A stretch of 64,000 bases of DNA from Sulfurimonas sp. GTDB lineage: Bacteria; Campylobacterota; Campylobacteria; Campylobacterales; Sulfurimonadaceae. The stretch lies in NCBI RefSeq assembly GCF_023229025.1, contig NZ_JALOAA010000007.1, forward strand, positions 1-64,000, given 5' to 3'. Shown one piece after another: positions 42,929 to 52,272 of the stretch (position 1 is its first letter; each line of letters opens with the position of its first letter). The translations under genes and the position numbers were made by a program. Below the pieces are notes generated by a model. The model ran no database searches. It saw nothing but the letters and a program-made list of their open reading frames with translations, and was not told the DNA's origin.

Positions 42929-45649
42929 CTACTTTAACTCGCTCCAGTTATCCCCGATATTCATACTCGCTTTTAGAGGAATATTAAGCTCCATAATGCT
43001 TTGCATAATCTCTTTAAATCTCTTGCCTAGAGCTTCAGCCTCATCTTCATTAACCTCAAATATAAGCTCATCATGAATCTGAAGAAGCATCTTTGCATTT
43101 AGCTTCTCATCTTCAATAACTTTGTGAATTTTATTCATACTAAGTTTTATAAGATCACTTGCACTGCCCTGAAAAACAGTATTTACGGACTCTCTCTCAT
43201 ACGCCGCTTTAAACATCGGTGAAGCATTTTTGTAGTCAAAATATCTTCTGCGCCTCAAAAGAGTCTCAACATACCCAATCTCTTTTGAATCCTCTACTAT
43301 TTGACGGAAATAGGCTCTAACACTCGGGAAGCTGTTGAAGTACTTCTCTATTATCTCTTTTGCTTCCTTAGTCGTTATGCCTAGAGTCTCGGATAGTTTT
43401 TTTTGCCCCATTCCGTAAAGAAGTCCAAAATTTACAGTTTTTGCAACATCTCTTTTTGCATCTGCCTCATCTTCGCCAAAAAGAGCTACTGCAGTTTGAC
43501 GATGTATATCTTTGTCACTCTTAAAAGCCTCTACTAAAAATTTATCCTGTGTAAAATGGGCAAGCAGTCTAAGCTCAATTTGAGAGTAGTCTATACCGAT
43601 AAGTTTTTTGCCTTTTGGCGCGATGAACGCTTCTCTTATTTTAGCACCGAGCTTAGTTCTAGTAGGAATATTTTGCAAATTTGGATTTTTTGAACTAAGT
43701 CTTCCAGTTGCCGTTCCTGTCTGAACAAACGATGTATGAATACGACCCTCTTTATCCCCGCGACTGAGCTTTAAGAGCGGCTCTATATAGGTCGAGAAAA
43801 GCTTATACACCTCGCGATACTCTAAAAGATACGGAATAATCTCATGCGCATCTTTTAATGAAGTAAGTACTTGCTCATTTGTGGAGTAGCCGGTCTTTGT
43901 TTTCTTTCCGGTTGCAAGACCAAGCTCTTCAAAAAGGATAACTCCAAGCTGTTGTGTAGAGTTTATGTTAAACTCCCTTTTTGCCAACGAGTAGATTTTG
44001 TTTGTCAAATCACTTAAACTCTCTTTTACTTCAACAAGAAACTTCTCTAAAAAGCGGCTATCTAGGGCTATTCCCTCTCTCTCCATAGCTAAAAGAGTTT
44101 CGATAAATATAAATTCAACCTCTTTTGCCTCTGCAATAAGATGCTCAGCATTTTGAAGTTTAAGCCTCTCTAAAAGTTTATAATAGAGCTTTAACGTAAT
44201 AACGGCATCTTCCGCAGCATAGCCGCATGCATCTTCTAGCTCAACGCTTGCAAATGTTTCGCCTTTTTTTACAGTATCTTTAAAAGGAATCATTTTGTGA
44301 TTTAGAAATTTATCCGAGAGTTTATCAAGAGATAGCGCATCTTCAGGATCTGCTAGCCATGCAAGTATCATAGAGTCTGCAAAAATATCTAGACTACTTA
44401 GCTGCAAAAATCTGCAAACAAAGTGTAGATCAAACTTTATGTTGTGTCCAATAACACGGGAGTTAAATATTTTTTTTATAGCCTTTGCGGCATCATCACG
44501 GCTAATCTGCTCCGTTACCCCAAGGTAGGAGTGCGCAATTGGCACATAATATCCCTCGCTTTGATCAAAACTAAAACTAAAACCGACTAAGGAGTCATTC
44601 CTGTAATCTAATCCTGTTGTCTCTGTATCAAAAGCTACTATCGTATCTCTATTTAATAGCTCCAGCACTCTGTAAAGCTCTTTTGGGTCTGTAATAAGCG
44701 TTGTTTTAAAACTTAACTCTTTGCTCTTTGGATTCTCAACTTCTACTTTTGCAACCGCCTCTTCATGGGCTTCTTGGGTGACTATTTTTTTTGCTTGAAG
44801 CTTTTTTAAAATACTGTTTTGCTCATACTTTACTAGCTCTTCATAGATGTTTAAAAAGGGGTGCTCCACATCCATTTTATACTCTTGAAAGTCAAAACTC
44901 TCCAATGCATCTTCTTTGAGTGAAACTAACTCTTTTGACCTATAGGCATCTGCCTTAAACTCAATAAGCTTCTTTTGGATACCGGGAGGTTTTATCTCAT
45001 CTATATTTGCATATATATTATCAAGAGTCTGATACTGCTCTAAAAGCTTCTGCGCACCGACTTTTCCAATTCCCTTTACACCGGGAATATTATCGGCAGA
45101 ATCACCTAAAATTGCTTGATAATCTTGAAACTGTTTTGGAGAGATACCATACTTCTCAATGCATGCATCCTCATCCATAACTTTTTTCTTTATTGCATCA
45201 ACTAAGACAACCTTGCCATCGTCAATAAGCTGGAAAAGATCCTTATCATGAGATACTATCCTGACGTTATAACCCTTCTCTTTAGCAAAACGCACAACAG
45301 TAGCAATCATATCATCTGCTTCATAGCCTACTCGCCCAAGAGTTTTGTAGCCCATCTTATCTATCCACTCTATAGCAATAGGAAGCTGCATCATAAGATC
45401 TTCAGGCGGTGCTACTCTGTGTGCCTTATAGTTTGAATCTATCTCGTTTCTAAAAGTCGGTCCTTTAGAATCAATAGCAAAAATGAGATAATCACTATCA
45501 TGCTGTTTTTGAAGTGTAGATATGAAGTTTGTAAAGCCGGTTAAGAGACCGGTAGGAAAACCTTGGCTATTTTTTAGGTATTGTGGAAGCGCATAAAAGC
45601 TACGAAAGAAAAAGCCAAATGTATCAATTATTGTGACGGTTTTGCTCAT
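42929..45649 (-). CDS. polA: DNA polymerase I
   Basis: 906 residues with all three domains: 5'-nuclease (1-290, FFFRSFYALP, GYEADDMIATV), 3'-5' exonuclease (about 320-510, intact FDTETTGLD), and polymerase (530-906, IDYSQIELRLLAHF, KTVNFGLLYGMG, IHDELIFEV). Replication primer removal and repair. It overlaps the HDOD gene by 4 bases and runs into the kinase gene. Confidence 0.97.
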   Translation of the reverse strand: MSKTVTIIDTFGFFFRSFYALPQYLKNSQGFPTGLLTGFTNFISTLQKQHDSDYLIFAIDSKGPTFRNEIDSNYKAHRVAPPEDLMMQLPIAIEWIDKMGYKTLGRVGYEADDMIATVVRFAKEKGYNVRIVSHDKDLFQLIDDGKVVLVDAIKKKVMDEDACIEKYGISPKQFQDYQAILGDSADNIPGVKGIGKVGAQKLLEQYQTLDNIYANIDEIKPPGIQKKLIEFKADAYRSKELVSLKEDALESFDFQEYKMDVEHPFLNIYEELVKYEQNSILKKLQAKKIVTQEAHEEAVAKVEVENPKSKELSFKTTLITDPKELYRVLELLNRDTIVAFDTETTGLDYRNDSLVGFSFSFDQSEGYYVPIAHSYLGVTEQISRDDAAKAIKKIFNSRVIGHNIKFDLHFVCRFLQLSSLDIFADSMILAWLADPEDALSLDKLSDKFLNHKMIPFKDTVKKGETFASVELEDACGYAAEDAVITLKLYYKLLERLKLQNAEHLIAEAKEVEFIFIETLLAMEREGIALDSRFLEKFLVEVKESLSDLTNKIYSLAKREFNINSTQQLGVILFEELGLATGKKTKTGYSTNEQVLTSLKDAHEIIPYLLEYREVYKLFSTYIEPLLKLSRGDKEGRIHTSFVQTGTATGRLSSKNPNLQNIPTRTKLGAKIREAFIAPKGKKLIGIDYSQIELRLLAHFTQDKFLVEAFKSDKDIHRQTAVALFGEDEADAKRDVAKTVNFGLLYGMGQKKLSETLGITTKEAKEIIEKYFNSFPSVRAYFRQIVEDSKEIGYVETLLRRRRYFDYKNASPMFKAAYERESVNTVFQGSASDLIKLSMNKIHKVIEDEKLNAKMLLQIHDELIFEVNEDEAEALGKRFKEIMQSIMELNIPLKASMNIGDNWSELK

Positions 45650-46461
45650 TCTTGCAAACTATCCACTATTTGAGAAATAGACTCTTCTAATAGAGAGATA
45701 TCGTACCCTGCATCACTCGCCTTTTTCAATCCAAAATTTATAGACATTTCAGAAAAAGGTCTATTTACCGGCACTACTGTTTTTACAATATTTAGAGCCG
45801 TTGAGAACTCTTTTACATCCTCGGGAGCAGCCGATGGATTGTCTGAATATTTTATCATCTCAATAAAACTATTATCAAATCCCCAGTGCTTGAAAACTAA
45901 TGCCGTGACTTCCCCACATGTCGCATTTGAGTAATCCCTCTCAACCATTGCAATGTTATTTGAGTTCTCTATCTCACTAGCAAAACTTATAGCCTCATCA
46001 TTTTGAATAATCTCACTCGCTATTAGTATCTTTCCCGTCTCCTGCAAAAAAGCAGCCAAGTATAACTCTTCAGCCTTTTGCTTATCTATTTTTCTATACC
46101 ACTTATAGATCAACACAGCTTGAAGTGAAGATATTTTTGCAAACTCATCTGAGCTAATATTATAAGGCTGCATATCTACGTTTAAAAGCTTTTTAACTGA
46201 ATTTCCTATCGCAATTGAACGTGTCATGTTCATTCCAAAGAGGCTTACTGCTTGAGCAGCATTTTTTATCTCTCTGCCAAAACCATAAAGCGGAGAGTTT
46301 GCAATCTTTAAAATATTTGCAATTATCATTGGGTCATTCTCTATCGCTTTTGCCATATCTTTTATCGTTGAATTTTCATCGGCATAAATTCTATTTATTT
46401 CCACAATAGTAGTAGAGAGGGGGGGAAGAGACTTTATACTATCAATAATTGAACTTTTCAA
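45646..46461 (-). CDS. HDOD-domain signalling protein
   Basis: 271 residues covering one HDOD domain: LPPLSTTIVEINRIY, the LKIANSPLYGFGREI block, a central SLQAVLIYKWY, and LAAFLQETGKILI in place of a metal-binding HD. HDOD proteins act in signalling and motility through protein binding; partner unknown. TTG start with AAGG 8 bases upstream. A run of seven C (coding strand) at codons 12-14 is notable. Overlaps polA by 4 bases. Confidence 0.85.
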   Translation of the reverse strand: MKSSIIDSIKSLPPLSTTIVEINRIYADENSTIKDMAKAIENDPMIIANILKIANSPLYGFGREIKNAAQAVSLFGMNMTRSIAIGNSVKKLLNVDMQPYNISSDEFAKISSLQAVLIYKWYRKIDKQKAEELYLAAFLQETGKILIASEIIQNDEAISFASEIENSNNIAMVERDYSNATCGEVTALVFKHWGFDNSFIEMIKYSDNPSAAPEDVKEFSTALNIVKTVVPVNRPFSEMSINFGLKKASDAGYDISLLEESISQIVDSLQE

Positions 46462-46508
46462 GCAGATACCTTGTTTTTTTTTATTATTATAGCAAGTAAA
46501 AATAAAAT

Positions 46509-47222
46509 TTACTGACTATGGCACTCTGTTAATGTTTTTTCTTCTCTTGCCATGTAATCGTAACCGTTATATATCGTATAAACACCATAAACTATAACTG
46601 CAAAAGATGATAGACTCATCATCAAATTTCTAAAATTTGTAGCACTTGAGAGCGTTGCTAAAAAACCCAGAGAAAACATAGCAGGAATTGTACTTAGTCC
46701 AAATATCGCCATAACTAAAGCACCGTAGATTGGACTTGCCGTACTTGCTGCTGTAATAGCAAAAAAGTAGACAAATCCGCATGGCAAAAGACCGTTTAAC
46801 ATGCCAAGGGTAAAAAAGCTAAAGTTTGATTTTGAGTTTAATACTTTTCTAAATAAATTTTTGTAAAGTGGTGATGAAGAGAAGGAGTGCTCTATTAGGG
46901 TTAGAAACTTTATCTTGCCCATCAAAGAGAGACCTGCTAAGACCATAGCTACTCCTGCTACGACTAGCATTACACCGTTTGCCGTGTTGCTAAAGGTCAC
47001 TACTCCACCAAGGGCTCCAAAAATTGCGCCCAAAACAGAGTAGGTAAAAACCCTGCCTAGCGAGTAGAGAAGATGAGCAGTTGATTGTGAGACTTTTGAG
47101 CTCTTAGGGTCTATCTTGATAGTCGAATATGCCAGAACAATACCGCCGCACATCCCTATGCAGTGCCCAAACGAGCCCAAAAAAGCGATGCTAATTATGC
47201 TTAAAATATTTACGGTTTCCAT
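46509..47222 (-). CDS. SafE/DsbD-type sulfite exporter family protein, copper-associated
   Basis: 237 residues with about six membrane helices and the paired cysteine motifs GHCIGMCGG (helix 1) and LPCGFVY (helix 4) of the heavy-metal-transport/SafE group related to DsbD. In Campylobacterota, relatives are linked with cytochrome cbb3 oxidase copper delivery. The upstream neighbour is a NosL-like copper chaperone 9 bases away, which supports a copper role here. Annotated elsewhere as 'sulfite exporter TauE/SafE'. Confidence 0.85.
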   Translation of the reverse strand: METVNILSIISIAFLGSFGHCIGMCGGIVLAYSTIKIDPKSSKVSQSTAHLLYSLGRVFTYSVLGAIFGALGGVVTFSNTANGVMLVVAGVAMVLAGLSLMGKIKFLTLIEHSFSSSPLYKNLFRKVLNSKSNFSFFTLGMLNGLLPCGFVYFFAITAASTASPIYGALVMAIFGLSTIPAMFSLGFLATLSSATNFRNLMMSLSSFAVIVYGVYTIYNGYDYMAREEKTLTECHSQ

Positions 47223-47231
47223 TCTCTTTTT

Positions 47232-47735
47232 CTATTTTCCTAAAAGTTGTTTTCTAATTGCAGGGTTTTGCAACGTCTCGCCTCTTAAAACTCTAAGACG
47301 CATTGTATCAAAATCTATAAACTCCTCTGCTCTTTTTTCATAAGCGCCAAAGCCGTAACCCATTGGAGTCTCATCCGTTAGTGAGTAAAAAGCCTCTTTA
47401 GCATCTATCCACCTATTTGTATCTCTGCTCATGACCCAGATTTTTGCACTATCTCTAAACTCTTTATCTTCAAGCCATTTAACAAATCCGCCGTGATCAT
47501 GAAAAAACCAACTTCTGCCGCTCTTCGTAACAACTTGAGAGGCATCCCTTAAATTATCAATGACCATTCCGCAATCGCTATCTTGGTATATGCCAATTTG
47601 CATCTCAATTGGAAGCTGCTTAAGATTTCCATCCTTTACTACAATCATCCTTTTAGAGGATGCTAAAGAGAAAAATATAGTTGTAACAACTCCGACAAAT
47701 AGAAGCAAAATTAAAATAGGCGTAAACTTTTTCAT
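47232..47735 (-). CDS. NosL-like membrane-anchored copper-binding protein
   Basis: 167 residues with an N-terminal membrane anchor (5-25). The core has CGMVID, HDHGGFVKWL, WVMSRDTNRWIDAKEAFY and ETPMGYGFGAY, the NosL/MerB-like arrangement in which CGM and a late Met bind Cu(I). NosL delivers copper to nitrous oxide reductase, but no nos genes are in view, so the client could be a haem-copper oxidase. It overlaps the HD gene by 4 bases. Confidence 0.75.
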   Translation of the reverse strand: MKKFTPILILLLFVGVVTTIFFSLASSKRMIVVKDGNLKQLPIEMQIGIYQDSDCGMVIDNLRDASQVVTKSGRSWFFHDHGGFVKWLEDKEFRDSAKIWVMSRDTNRWIDAKEAFYSLTDETPMGYGFGAYEKRAEEFIDFDTMRLRVLRGETLQNPAIRKQLLGK

Positions 47736-48208
47736 CTTCTTTTTTTTCCTTTTCCCAAATCATCATAAAACAGAAACTTCTCCAAATCTTTTTTTAGAGT
47801 TATATCCAGACTATCCAATATCTTCTTTTTACTCTCATGTCTTGGCATATCTTCCTCCTCTTTGCTTTTTTTAGCATCTCTTATTAGGTAGTGATAACGC
47901 ACAATCTGTTTTGTATAATCACTTATAAACGACCAATTTTTGATTATCTCGTAACTTCTCTCTTCATGATCTGTAAAGCTGTATTCGCCAAACTCTATAT
48001 CTTCCTCATCTTTTTTGTAGGCACAAAAAGGTTTGCCGATGTCATGTAGAACTCCCGCGGCAAAAAAACGAAACTCTTTTGCTTTTAAAATATAGTAAAC
48101 TACTCTAAGAGTATGAAACAAAACCCCATGTTGATGCCACTTATTTTGTGTAAAGAAGAGAGATTCTAAAAAAGGTCTGGAAAAAATATCGTTTTTGACT
48201 CTATTCAT
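47732..48208 (-). CDS. HD-domain hydrolase-like protein
   Basis: 158 residues. Metal-binding HD residues are visible in HTLRVVYYIL, GVLHDIGKPF and the later DHEERSYEII and VRYHYLIRD histidines, so a divalent-metal phosphohydrolase is likely. Related to tRNA nucleotidyltransferase-associated or multifunctional HD proteins; substrate unknown. The C-terminus is lysine-rich with A-rich codons. Overlaps by 4 bases with both neighbours. Confidence 0.78.
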   Translation of the reverse strand: MNRVKNDIFSRPFLESLFFTQNKWHQHGVLFHTLRVVYYILKAKEFRFFAAGVLHDIGKPFCAYKKDEEDIEFGEYSFTDHEERSYEIIKNWSFISDYTKQIVRYHYLIRDAKKSKEEEDMPRHESKKKILDSLDITLKKDLEKFLFYDDLGKGKKRR

Positions 48209-49032
48209 AAGCTCTCACTTGCCATTGGATGACACACCTCTACCGTCTCTTTTAAATCCTGCTTTTGAATATGCGTATAAACCTGCGTTGTTAATAGTGA
48301 AGCATGTCCAAGCAGCTCTTGAACAACACGCAAATCCGCTCCTCCTGATATCAATGAGGTTGCATAGGAGTGGCGCAAAACATGCGGAGATACCCCAATA
48401 TACTTTTGCGTTATCTTATATGCCGAAATACGACTGAGCCTGCCGCCTTTGTAGTTTGACCAGATAAACTCATCCTCTTTTTTTTTCTCTCTAAGATAAC
48501 TCTCTAGTGCATCTACTGCAACTTTTGCAATAGGGATGATTCGCTCCTTATCTCCCTTTGCGTGTCTTATGTGAAGCCACTCTCCCTCTATATCTTCTTT
48601 ACAAAGTGCAAGAGCTTCGCTTACTCTTGCTCCTGTTGCGTATAAAAAAAGAACAAATGCATAATCACGAAGACCCAATAAAGTGCTTCTGTCTATCATG
48701 CTTAGTCCGTTTTGTATCTCTGCGTATGAAAGAAATTTTGGAAGAAGTTTTGGGATTTTAGAGAGTTTGAACTTTCTCTTTTGCGTTGAGAATTGGCTAC
48801 TATAGCAAAAATCGAAAAAAGCATTTATAGCAGAGAGTTTTCTATTTAGTGTTCTTCTGTTTTTATACATACCCAAGGCACTAAATAGCAAAGCGGAGTC
48901 CATCTTAACAAGAGGCCTACCAAGCAGCTCTTCAATACCTCTCAAGTCACTTCTGTAAGCCTCAACACTCTTTTTACTAAGAGCCTTTATAACACTTATA
49001 TACTCAATAAATGCTTCCAACTCATTTGACAT
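48205..49032 (-). CDS. Tyrosine recombinase, XerC/XerD/XerH-like
   Basis: 275 residues. SAM-like N-terminal arm (1-85), then a catalytic domain with all residues: Arg in ATGARVSEAL, Lys in HAKGDKERIIP, His-x-x-Arg in SPHVLRHSYAT, His in LGHASLLTTQ and nucleophile Tyr in VYTH. Campylobacterota resolve chromosome dimers with a single recombinase (XerH) at dif; this gene, buried in a core operon and not beside mobile DNA, could be that enzyme, though it is shorter than H. pylori XerH (about 360). No dif-like site was recognised in the window. Confidence 0.85.
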   Translation of the reverse strand: MSNELEAFIEYISVIKALSKKSVEAYRSDLRGIEELLGRPLVKMDSALLFSALGMYKNRRTLNRKLSAINAFFDFCYSSQFSTQKRKFKLSKIPKLLPKFLSYAEIQNGLSMIDRSTLLGLRDYAFVLFLYATGARVSEALALCKEDIEGEWLHIRHAKGDKERIIPIAKVAVDALESYLREKKKEDEFIWSNYKGGRLSRISAYKITQKYIGVSPHVLRHSYATSLISGGADLRVVQELLGHASLLTTQVYTHIQKQDLKETVEVCHPMASESL

Positions 49033-49035
49033 TAC

Positions 49036-50031
49036 TTACTCTACCGAGATATATCTGTCATCCACAAAAAAGATTTTTCCGTCAATATAGACATAACCCT
49101 CATCTATACACGCCTCATATACTCTATGAGTCTGCAGATCTTTTGAAATCTCTATAATATACCCCTCTTTTTCAAGAGCATACAAGTTATTATTATGAGC
49201 AATCATCCCTAAAAAGTGGGCAAAAGGGAATTTTGCTATCGCATTTTGCTCAAGATTTGGCGTCAAAGAGACAATGTCACCCTGTTTTGTGGCTATAAAT
49301 ATATTTTTTCCATCGGCTACAATATCTCTGATATCGTAATCTGCTCTAATCTCTTTTTGTCCTAGCGAGAGTATCTTGTGTCCTGTCGCTGCAATGATTT
49401 TATTATCTACAAGATTAAAGTATATTATATTGTTGAATTGTTCTTGAGAGCTAACTATCACGGTTCTTAACTTCTTTTTTGTCTCTGAGTTGATAATAAC
49501 AACTTTTCCATCAAGTGTAGAGAATATAACTAACTCATCTCTGATATATGGTTTTACTATTTTTGAGTTAACTACTATCGGTGCATCACCCTGCTCTTTT
49601 AGAAGAAGGGTCTTGTCTGCTATAGAGTATAGAGCCATCTCATTGTTTACAAAAAGGACGGCAAGAAGGTCATCTTTAACTCCTGCTGTTGCAATAGTCC
49701 TCTTTAGTGCAAATTTCTCTACCATCTTATCATCTGTTGCATACTGCAGCGTTAGGTTTCCATCAATTCCGGAACTCATAATCCATCCGTCACTATAACC
49801 TAAGAGCTTATCCTCTTTAGGAATTGTTATATCAAGAACTTTGCCCTTAACTATAACTTTTCTATCCTCTACCAATGCTGCCTCTGAGGAGGTGCCCATA
49901 ATGGTTACATCACTACTTCCACAGTACTCCCAATCATCCTCTACATCTGAAGGTTTGTAAACTTCTTTAGAGCTACATGCAGTAAAAACAATAAACAGAA
50001 GTGAAATAAGGGTTATTTGTAAAATTTTCAA
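49036..50031 (-). CDS. Beta-propeller lipoprotein, BamB-like by context
   Basis: 331 residues with a lipobox VFTACSS (Cys19), so an envelope lipoprotein. The rest is a run of about 40-residue beta-rich repeats (for example IFSTLDGKVVIINSETKKKL, IFIATKQGDIVSLTPNLEQN) as in PQQ/WD-type propellers. The gene directly upstream encodes a YfgM-like protein; in E. coli yfgM and bamB are neighbours. This makes BamB (outer-membrane assembly) the best guess, based on architecture and context rather than clear sequence identity. Confidence 0.65.
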   Translation of the reverse strand: MKILQITLISLLFIVFTACSSKEVYKPSDVEDDWEYCGSSDVTIMGTSSEAALVEDRKVIVKGKVLDITIPKEDKLLGYSDGWIMSSGIDGNLTLQYATDDKMVEKFALKRTIATAGVKDDLLAVLFVNNEMALYSIADKTLLLKEQGDAPIVVNSKIVKPYIRDELVIFSTLDGKVVIINSETKKKLRTVIVSSQEQFNNIIYFNLVDNKIIAATGHKILSLGQKEIRADYDIRDIVADGKNIFIATKQGDIVSLTPNLEQNAIAKFPFAHFLGMIAHNNNLYALEKEGYIIEISKDLQTHRVYEACIDEGYVYIDGKIFFVDDRYISVE

Positions 50032-50035
50032 AATA

Positions 50036-50623
50036 TTATTTAACCCCGTAGTGCATAAGAACTGCTACTAGTTCATTCAGAGATGACTCTTTAGATACTT
50101 TTGAGAGCGCGGCTCTTGCTTTATCTATCTTGTTCTCGTTTAAAAGTATCACCGCACTTTGAACTAGTGCGAGGTCTCTGTATATCGCATCCTGTTTTGA
50201 AGCGTACTCTTCAAGAGAAGCCGGATTTGTAGCTGTTTCATACTTTGCTAAGTCGCTTACAATCAATGCTTTTGAGTTTTTTAAACTCTTCATCGTCTCC
50301 AAATCATCATTTGCAAGTGCTTGTGAATACAACCAAACATCATGAAGATTTGGACTAACCATTTTAAGCTCTAAAAGCGAGGCACTATCTTCTGGGTCTG
50401 TCTGCAACTTTAAAAGTGCGTTGTTTGCTGCTGAAATCTTACTCTCTTGGTTCATATCATATGCAATATTTGCACCGACAATGAGAATAATAATTGCGAC
50501 TGAAGCTATCATTACATTTTTATATTTTTTTACAAACTTTTCAGTCATAACCGCTTTTTCAAAAAACTTCTCTTCGGAGTTTAGCTCCTCTTTTACCATC
50601 TTCATGTTATCTTTTAAGCTCAA
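50036..50623 (-). CDS. YfgM-like membrane-anchored tetratricopeptide-type protein
   Basis: 195 residues from a TTG at 50623, chosen because AAGGA lies 7-8 bases upstream; the open frame continues further but without a site. One membrane helix (about 34-52), then helical repeats with NNALLKLQTDPEDSASLLEL, YRDLALVQSAVILL and KARAALSKVSKE, matching the YfgM C-terminal fold. In E. coli YfgM is a periplasmic chaperone linked to SecYEG. 4 bases from the propeller lipoprotein gene. Heads the long minus-strand run. Confidence 0.65.
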   Translation of the reverse strand: MSLKDNMKMVKEELNSEEKFFEKAVMTEKFVKKYKNVMIASVAIIILIVGANIAYDMNQESKISAANNALLKLQTDPEDSASLLELKMVSPNLHDVWLYSQALANDDLETMKSLKNSKALIVSDLAKYETATNPASLEEYASKQDAIYRDLALVQSAVILLNENKIDKARAALSKVSKESSLNELVAVLMHYGVK

Positions 50624-50768
50624 AAATATTCCTTTTTCATCTATAATTATTGAAAGTTTAAAATAATATCGCATAGTTTGTTAAAGTTTCATCAAATAGA
50701 TAGATTTTTTTTGTTACAATCCTACAAAGGGTGCATACAAAACCCTTAATAATAATTAGGACGGTTAT

Positions 50769-51059
50769 ATGCAAGTAGATGATAAACTCTTAGCTAGATT
50801 AGAAAAACTATCATTTCTAAAAGTTTCAGATGATAAAAGAGAAGAGATTATTGAGCAACTCTCTGAGATTGTGACTTTTGTGGATAATTTAAGCGAGTTA
50901 AATACTGATAATGTTGATGATAAATTTGCAATGAACGATGATGCTACTTTTTTAAGAGAAGATACTCCACACTGTAGCACAGATATAAATGAGAGCATTA
51001 TGAAAAATGCGCCTCTTAGTGATGATGGTTATTTTGTCGTACCTAAGATAATTGAGTAG
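50769..51059 (+). CDS. gatC: Aspartyl/glutamyl-tRNA amidotransferase subunit C
   Basis: 96 residues with the GatC pattern: helix at the start (LLARLEKLSFL), QLSEIVTFVDNLSELNTDNV, then FLREDTPH and the ending APLSDDGYFVVPKII. It stabilises GatAB, which converts mis-charged Glu-tRNA-Gln and Asp-tRNA-Asn. gatA and gatB are not in the window. Ribosome site AGGA. Divergent from the YfgM-like gene across 145 bases. Confidence 0.93.
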   Translation: MQVDDKLLARLEKLSFLKVSDDKREEIIEQLSEIVTFVDNLSELNTDNVDDKFAMNDDATFLREDTPHCSTDINESIMKNAPLSDDGYFVVPKIIE

Positions 51060-51094
51060 TAGGTAAATTTTAATAATATAAAAGGAAATTTATT

Positions 51095-52177
51095 ATGAGC
51101 AATGAAGCAAAAAAACCGATAGATATAAAAAAGCTACTAAAGAGTGTTTTACACTTTGATTCTTCCGACTTACACCTTGTTCCCGGCAGTGAGCCGCAAA
51201 TCAGAATTGACAAATCACTAAAGCCACTCAATCTTCCGGTTTTAAGCGCAAAAGAGATTGAAGAGATGGCTTATGCGCTTATTGAAGATAAGCAGAAGAA
51301 AATATTTGAAGAGAATAATGAACTTGACTTCTCTTTTGAGCTAGAGAATGTAGGTCGTTTTCGTGCAAACTACTACAGAACTATTGGCGGTATTGCATGT
51401 GCCTTTCGTATGATTCCTATCGATATTCCGCCACTTGAAAAGTTTAACAATAACCCTATTTTTAAAGAGCTTGTCAAAAGAGAAAAGGGGCTTATTCTCG
51501 TAACAGGACCAACAGGTAGCGGTAAATCTACTACGCTTGCTTCAATGCTTCATGAGATAAACCTTACTGCAAATAAACATATAATTACCATAGAGGATCC
51601 GGTTGAGTTTGTCCATACAAATATAAAGTCGCTCTTCTCCCAAAGAGAAGTGGGTTCTGACACAAAATCTTTTGCAACGGCGCTTAAATTCGCCCTTAGA
51701 CAAGATCCCGATGTTATTCTAGTTGGTGAGATGAGAGATAAAGAGACTATCTCTGCAGCTCTTACTGCGGCTGAGACCGGACATATAGTTTTTGGAACTC
51801 TACATACAAATTCGGCACCCGCAACTATAAACCGTATTATCGATGTTTTTGATGCCGGAGAGCAGCCACAGGTAAGAGCACAGCTTGCATCTTCGCTTAT
51901 CTCGGTTATCTCTCAATCCCTGATGCCTAGAATCGGTGGCGGTATTATTGCAACTCAAGAGGTTTTAATAACAAACCCTGCTATTCAAAACTTAATCAGA
52001 GAAGACAAAGTTCACCAAATCTACTCTCAAATGCAGTTAAACCAAGCGGAGACGAGCATGACTACGCAAACAGATCAGCTCATAACCCTGCTTCGCAAAA
52101 AAGTCATCTCAAAAGATGTGGCTATTACAGCTTCAAACAGACCTGAAGAGCTGATAAAGATAATTCAAAACCTTTAA
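51095..52177 (+). CDS. pilT: Type IV pilus retraction ATPase
   Basis: 360 residues. N-terminal PAS-like domain with the DSSDLHLVPGSEPQIR signature, Walker A GPTGSGKST, Asp box TIEDPVEFVH, Walker B LRQDPDVILVGEMRD and the His box TAAETGHIVFGTLHTNSA. The C-terminus resembles the PilT AIRNLI loop (NPAIQNLIRE). It powers pilus retraction and twitching. 35 bases after gatC with AAAGGAA. No pilin gene is in view. Confidence 0.93.
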   Translation: MSNEAKKPIDIKKLLKSVLHFDSSDLHLVPGSEPQIRIDKSLKPLNLPVLSAKEIEEMAYALIEDKQKKIFEENNELDFSFELENVGRFRANYYRTIGGIACAFRMIPIDIPPLEKFNNNPIFKELVKREKGLILVTGPTGSGKSTTLASMLHEINLTANKHIITIEDPVEFVHTNIKSLFSQREVGSDTKSFATALKFALRQDPDVILVGEMRDKETISAALTAAETGHIVFGTLHTNSAPATINRIIDVFDAGEQPQVRAQLASSLISVISQSLMPRIGGGIIATQEVLITNPAIQNLIREDKVHQIYSQMQLNQAETSMTTQTDQLITLLRKKVISKDVAITASNRPEELIKIIQNL

Positions 52178-52193
52178 AACCTTTTTAAGGTTT
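52177..52193 (+). terminator. Short hairpin after pilT
   Basis: AAACCTT - TTT - AAGGTTT, perfect 7-base arms beginning at the pilT stop codon. There is no T tract after it, so it may be a weak terminator or only a stabilising 3' hairpin. Confidence 0.4.
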
Positions 52194-52272
52194 GCAACTT
52201 GATCTGGTATTGCGGTTATATACCAAAAATATGGTACGATACGCCAAACGTAATTATTAGGATTTTTGATAT

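Noticed and set aside
48205..49032. Tyrosine recombinase as a sign of a mobile element
   Set aside because: It lies within a tightly packed core operon with no flanking repeats, tRNA or phage genes, so a housekeeping Xer role is more likely.
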